DNA of 49,780 nt from a virus: positions 1-49,780 of the IMG/VR virus record IMGVR_UViG_3300018429_000005; one strand, given 5' to 3'. The translations under genes and the position numbers were made by a program. Under the pieces are notes generated by a model. That model was not told where the DNA came from. It worked only from the letters and a program-made list of their open reading frames with translations, and ran no database searches. This document shows, one piece after another, positions 46,173-49,780 of this stretch (positions are counted from its first letter, which is position 1; every line of letters begins with the position of its first letter).

Positions 46173-46931
46173 ATGCGAATCGGCCGCGGGCAGTTTCTGC
46201 TCGGAGATTGTTTCGACCATATGCGGGACATGCCCGACGGCAGCGTCGACATGGTGCTGGCCGACCCTCCCTATGGCGACACCTCCCTTCAGTGGGACAA
46301 GATGCTTCACGAATGGGAGCGAGAATGCCTTCGCGTCTTGAAGCGAACCGGCTCTATGTGGATGTTTGGTTCGCTTCGATCCTTCGGCGCGATGTGGGAA
46401 TCCCTTTCCGTCGCAGGCTGGCGCTATGCTCAGGAAATCGTCTGGGAAAAGCACAATGGCTCCAGCTTCCATGCTGATCGCTTCAAGCGAGTCCATGAAT
46501 TGGCGGTGCAGTTCGTTCCGAAGAAAACACCTTGGGCCGATACATATAACGATGTTCAAAAGACAATGGATGCAACCGCGCGTGCTGTGCGACGAAAGAA
46601 ACGTCCACCGCACACCGGACACATAGAAGCCAGCTCTTATGTTTCCCGGGATGGTGGACCCCGCATCATGCGTTCGGTCATCTATATGCACTCCTGCCAT
46701 GGTACAGCCATTCATCCAACTCAAAAGCCGAGTGAGCTGATCGAGATATTGTTGCGCACATCCTGTCCTGAGGAGGGTGTCGTTCTCGATCCCTTCGCAG
46801 GCAGTGGCACGACCGCCGTCGCGGCCGAGAATGCCGGCCGGCGCTGGCTCTGCATCGAAAAAGATCTCGACTATTATAACCGCGCCGTGCAGCGCGTCGT
46901 CGGACATGTACTGCTGGACGACACGCCGTGA
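46173..46931 (+). CDS. DNA methyltransferase, N4/N6 class (252 aa)
   Basis: The catalytic motif DPPY lies at residues 31-34, before the SAM-binding motif LDPFAGSGTT at 205-214, the beta-class order of N6_N4_Mtase enzymes. The middle (~110-180) is the target-recognition part. GC is lower than in the flanking genes, a hint of transfer. No restriction partner is present. The stop overlaps the next start. Confidence 0.92.
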   Translation: MRIGRGQFLLGDCFDHMRDMPDGSVDMVLADPPYGDTSLQWDKMLHEWERECLRVLKRTGSMWMFGSLRSFGAMWESLSVAGWRYAQEIVWEKHNGSSFHADRFKRVHELAVQFVPKKTPWADTYNDVQKTMDATARAVRRKKRPPHTGHIEASSYVSRDGGPRIMRSVIYMHSCHGTAIHPTQKPSELIEILLRTSCPEEGVVLDPFAGSGTTAVAAENAGRRWLCIEKDLDYYNRAVQRVVGHVLLDDTP

Positions 46932-49168
46932 GATACGGCGCCGATCCGGCGGCATGGGCTCGCTACCAGGCTCTCGGCTTGACCGCCGACCTGCTGCCGG
47001 TCGTGTCGAATCCGAACGCAACCGTCTCGCCTCGCTCCACCCTCAAGGCTCTCGGCAAGACGCCGAGTCGCTACAACCAGGATCGCCACGCCGTCGGCAT
47101 CGCCGAGTGGACGCGGCACCGGACCAGCGCCGCGGAGATCGAGCGCTGGGCGAAGGAGCCGGACTTCGGCATCTGCGTCCAGACCCGCCGGCTGCGAGCG
47201 ATCGACGTGGACGTCGAAGACTCGAAGCACTCGAAAGCAGCGATGCTTGCTATGCGGGCCTTTCTCGGCGAAACGCCTATGGTGCGCGCTCGCAAGACCA
47301 GCGGCAAGTGTCTGATCCCGTTCTGGTTTATCGACGGGCCCCTTGCCAAGCATGTGCTCCCCGTCGAAGGGGGCATGATTGAGATACTCGCGGACGGTCA
47401 GCAGTTCATCGCCGAGGGGCGGCATCCGAAAGGCGAGCGCTACGAATGGCTGGGCGAGGAGATACCAGTCCTCGACGCCGACGACTTCGCGGCTTTGCTC
47501 GACGTGCTCAAGGCCATCGCGACCGGCCCGATCAGAGTCGCGCGCAGCCGGCGCGACCTCAACGGCGCCAAACCACTGCATCTGCAGGACGACGTCGCCG
47601 AATGGCTCGTCGACAATTGGGAGATTTACGATGTCGGACAAGAAGGACAGGTCTTCATCGCGTGCCCGTTCGCGGACGAGCACAGCGCCGAGTCGGGAGT
47701 CACCTCCTGCGCCTATTTCCCGGCCGGGACCGGAGGCTATGCCGAGGGAAACTTCGTCTGTCTCCACGCCCACTGCACCGGACGAGACCAGGCTGAATTC
47801 CTCAACGCCTGCGGATTCGTCGCTGGACAATTTGACATTGTACCAGCAAATGAAGCGTGCGTATACGATCGGACCAAAAGTAAGTCCTCCGGGGTGGGCC
47901 GCGCTGACGGAGCGACTGGCGAAGCAGTCGGCCAATCGATTCAGCAGCTTCAGATCATCGAAGAGCGTCGGCCCCGACTGAAGCGCGACAAGAACGGCAT
48001 CCTGCCGACGATGGACAATCTCGTCACCGCGCTGGCGGCGCCGGTGATGATCGAGCGCCACCTCGCGCTCGACATGTTCCGCGACGAGATCGTGTGGGCG
48101 CCGGCGAGAGAGGACCGCGGCGAGGCGCAGTGGCGGCCGTTCAGGGACAGCGACTATGCCCGCGTGCGACAGGCGCTTGAGCAACGCGGGTTCAAGCCGT
48201 TCGGTGCCGAGATGCTGCGCCTCGCCATCCTCACCGTCGCCGAGGACCAGGCGATCGACAGCGCGAAATCGTGGCTCGACCGATTGCGCTGGGACGGCGT
48301 CCAGCGGCTCGACGATTTCGCGATCCGCGCCTGGGACTGGGCCGACAATCCCTATTCGCGTGCCGTCGGGCGCTACGTATGGACCGCGCTTGCGGGCCGC
48401 GTGCTCGCGCCCGGCTGCCAGGCCGACATGGCGGTGGCGCTGATCGGCGAGCAGGGTATCCGCAAGACCACGGCGATCAAGGCGATGGCGCCGGATCCGG
48501 ATTTCTACCTCTCGGTCAAATTGAGCGCGCATGACGACGATACCAGCCGCAAGCTGCGCGGCAAGCTGATCGCCGAGCTCGAGGAGCTGCGCGGGCTCAA
48601 CAGCGTCGCGATCGAGGAGATCAAGGCGTGGATCACGCGCACGCATGAGGAGTGGATCCCGAAATGGCGGGAATTCGCGACGCGTTTCGCGCGGCGCAAC
48701 GTCTTCATCGCCTCGTCGAACGAAGTCGAGTTCCTTGCCGATCCGACCGGCGAAAGGCGCTGGCTGCCGGGCCTCTGCGGCGCCATCGACGTCGACTGGA
48801 TCGTCGCCAATCGCGACCAGCTCTGGGCCGAAGGCGCGGTGCTGTTCACGCTCGACGGCGTCGACTGGCAGGATGCAGAGCGCCTCGCGACAAGTCAGCA
48901 CAAGGATTTCAAGATATCGGACGCATGGGCGCCTTATGTCCAGCGCTGGCTCGAGGAAGACCAGGTCCGCGGGCCGCCGGTCGAGTGGCCGTGGGTTACG
49001 ACCGGCGACGCGCTGACCGGCGCGATCGGCCTGCCGGTCCATGCGATAGACCTCAGGCGCCAGCAGAAGATGGCGCGGGTGCTGGCCGGCCTCGGGTTCA
49101 AGGCGAAGCGCATCCGGGACGGCGAAGCGCTGGTCAACGCTTTCGTACGGGAGAAGGAAAATGGCTGA
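46928..49168 (+). CDS. Primase-polymerase / VirE-type helicase fusion (746 aa)
   Basis: The N-terminal bifunctional primase/polymerase domain has the metal motif IDVDVED at 92-98 and a basic strand RARKTSGKCLIPFW. A Cys/His cluster follows (FVCLHAHCTGRDQAEFL, near residue 280). The C-terminal VirE/D5-like ATPase has Walker A GEQGIRKTT at 507-515, with the usual Gly before Lys replaced by Arg as in part of the family, then SRKLRGKLIAELEELRGL. It unwinds and primes DNA for the family A polymerase. It starts at GTG. Confidence 0.9.
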   Translation: MRYGADPAAWARYQALGLTADLLPVVSNPNATVSPRSTLKALGKTPSRYNQDRHAVGIAEWTRHRTSAAEIERWAKEPDFGICVQTRRLRAIDVDVEDSKHSKAAMLAMRAFLGETPMVRARKTSGKCLIPFWFIDGPLAKHVLPVEGGMIEILADGQQFIAEGRHPKGERYEWLGEEIPVLDADDFAALLDVLKAIATGPIRVARSRRDLNGAKPLHLQDDVAEWLVDNWEIYDVGQEGQVFIACPFADEHSAESGVTSCAYFPAGTGGYAEGNFVCLHAHCTGRDQAEFLNACGFVAGQFDIVPANEACVYDRTKSKSSGVGRADGATGEAVGQSIQQLQIIEERRPRLKRDKNGILPTMDNLVTALAAPVMIERHLALDMFRDEIVWAPAREDRGEAQWRPFRDSDYARVRQALEQRGFKPFGAEMLRLAILTVAEDQAIDSAKSWLDRLRWDGVQRLDDFAIRAWDWADNPYSRAVGRYVWTALAGRVLAPGCQADMAVALIGEQGIRKTTAIKAMAPDPDFYLSVKLSAHDDDTSRKLRGKLIAELEELRGLNSVAIEEIKAWITRTHEEWIPKWREFATRFARRNVFIASSNEVEFLADPTGERRWLPGLCGAIDVDWIVANRDQLWAEGAVLFTLDGVDWQDAERLATSQHKDFKISDAWAPYVQRWLEEDQVRGPPVEWPWVTTGDALTGAIGLPVHAIDLRRQQKMARVLAGLGFKAKRIRDGEALVNAFVREKENG

Positions 49169-49607
49169 AGCATCAACACGCGGGCTGACGATCACAGTCT
49201 CACAAAAGCTGGTGACGGAAACATGCTGCAATTGTGGGATGTTGTTCGCCATGACGGCTGATTTTCAGGCGGAACTCTATAAAGGCAAGACCGAGCGTGA
49301 GCGATCTTTTTATTGTCCTGCCGGCCACTCCCAACATTATCTCGGAAAGAGTGAGGCGCAGGTGCTGAAGGAGCAGCTCGAAACTGAACGTCGTGCCCGC
49401 CAGCGTGCGGAGCAGCGAGTCGCCGAGGTTCGCGACGAAGTCGAACATGAACGGCATCGCGCCGACGGCTACAAGGGCTATGCAGTCCGCCTGCGCAAGC
49501 GGACCGCGGCCGGCGTTTGCCCCTGCTGCAACCGCTCGTTCGAGAACCTGCGCCGCCATATGTCGACAAAGCATCCGACGTTCGAACCGGCCCTGGTCGA
49601 AGCCTGA
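49161..49607 (+). CDS. Zinc-finger and coiled-coil protein (148 aa)
   Basis: The N-terminal Cys pair C22-x-x-C25 with CPAGH near 52 forms one zinc site. Residues 62-108 are a coiled coil (LKEQLETERRARQRAEQRVA). The C-terminal CPCCNRSFENLRRHMSTKHP is a C2H2-like finger. The type is common next to phage primase/helicase genes; its role is unknown, perhaps nucleic-acid tethering. It overlaps the helicase gene end by 8 nt. Confidence 0.8.
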   Translation: MAEASTRGLTITVSQKLVTETCCNCGMLFAMTADFQAELYKGKTERERSFYCPAGHSQHYLGKSEAQVLKEQLETERRARQRAEQRVAEVRDEVEHERHRADGYKGYAVRLRKRTAAGVCPCCNRSFENLRRHMSTKHPTFEPALVEA

Positions 49608-49615
49608 ATCGAAAA

Positions 49616-49646
49616 AGCCCCTCGCCGACGCTGCCGGCGAGGGGCT
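49616..49646. terminator. Terminator between convergent operons
   Basis: AGCCCCTCGCCG pairs with CGGCGAGGGGCT (12 bp, 7-nt loop), with an A-run before it. On the minus strand it reads stem plus TTTTT. It separates the primase operon end from the leftward early operon end that continues across the genome junction. Confidence 0.75.
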
Positions 49647-49657
49647 CCCCGAGAAGA

Positions 49658-49780
49658 CCGGCCTGCGGGCGGCGCGATCCGATGCGGTGCTTAGCCGAGC
49701 CCTTGCCCTGATGTCAAGATCCTCGGTCGCTCGGCTCATCGGCGAGAGCGGCGCGGGCGACACCACGGCACCATGCGGCC
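49658..49780. repeat. Terminal direct repeat, right copy
   Basis: Identical to 1-123. It contains the last codons of the minus-strand gene that is complete at 57-368, so 49714-49780 should not be annotated as a separate gene. Confidence 0.95.

Noticed and set aside
1-49780. Integrase, attachment site, CRISPR array, insertion sequence or diversity-generating retroelement
   Set aside because: None of the diagnostic proteins or repeat patterns was seen; in particular there is no reverse transcriptase or variable/template repeat pair near the tailspike despite the BPP-1-like virion genes.

Overview
The window is one complete genome, about 49.7 kb, of a short-tailed (podovirus-type) double-stranded DNA phage. 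The first 123 bases recur exactly as the last 123 (1-123 = 49658-49780), so the molecule is circular, circularly permuted, or has a short terminal repeat; the unique length is 49,657 bp. The DNA is GC-rich. No integrase, transposase, ParA/ParB, RNA polymerase, canonical tRNA or CRISPR array was seen. An alphaproteobacterial host is an inference, resting on a GapR/DUF2312 gene, base composition and gene style.

Layout. (1) 57-5481, minus strand: about 14 small early genes reading away from a control region. They include zinc-ribbon, DnaJ-type zinc, helix-turn-helix, lipoprotein-like and single-membrane-segment proteins. Several share an almost identical ribosome-binding leader. (2) 5482-5896: a divergent control region with two copies of an operator-like 19-mer, further palindromes, promoters and an intrinsic terminator. 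(3) 5897-33130, plus strand: terS, a ~540 bp non-coding unit, terL, portal (head-tail connector), Bbp19-like protein, scaffold-like protein, major capsid, Bbp16-like cement, head decoration proteins, tail tubular A, a tail tubular B gene split in two, gp13/gp14-like proteins, a 731-aa virion protein with a decayed M23 peptidase domain, a 1992-aa ejection-type protein with an HELGH motif, and a tailspike. (4) 33123-35763: an antisense GNAT acetyltransferase, then a plus-strand set of membrane, coiled-coil and lipoprotein genes that looks like a lysis region, without a recognisable endolysin. (5) 35741-45780, minus strand: replication and recombination genes (GapR-like, SNF2 helicase, homing endonuclease, VRR-NUC, a tiny P-loop protein, family A DNA polymerase, DUF2815, DUF2800/Cas4-like nuclease, AT-hook protein, Dam-type methylase and small proteins). 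(6) 45902-49607, plus strand: Cro-like regulator, a second DNA methylase, primase/VirE-type helicase and a zinc/coiled-coil protein.

The head and tail genes resemble the Bordetella phage BPP-1 / epsilon15 type. The replication genes are the PolA/VirE/SNF2/VRR-NUC/DUF2800/DUF2815 set seen in many temperate and virulent phages. Promoters look like host sigma-70 sites (TTGAC-type -35), so the phage probably uses host RNA polymerase throughout. Its late genes lie behind two intrinsic terminators, which suggests control by antitermination.

The parts most worth a second look are two apparently structured non-coding loci, 6930-7468 and 41195-41361. Each carries a tRNA T-arm-like motif without forming a canonical tRNA. 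Other points of interest are the divergent switch at 5.5-5.9 kb, the split tail tubular protein with a polyproline tail, and the A+T-rich cassette inside the giant ejection protein.
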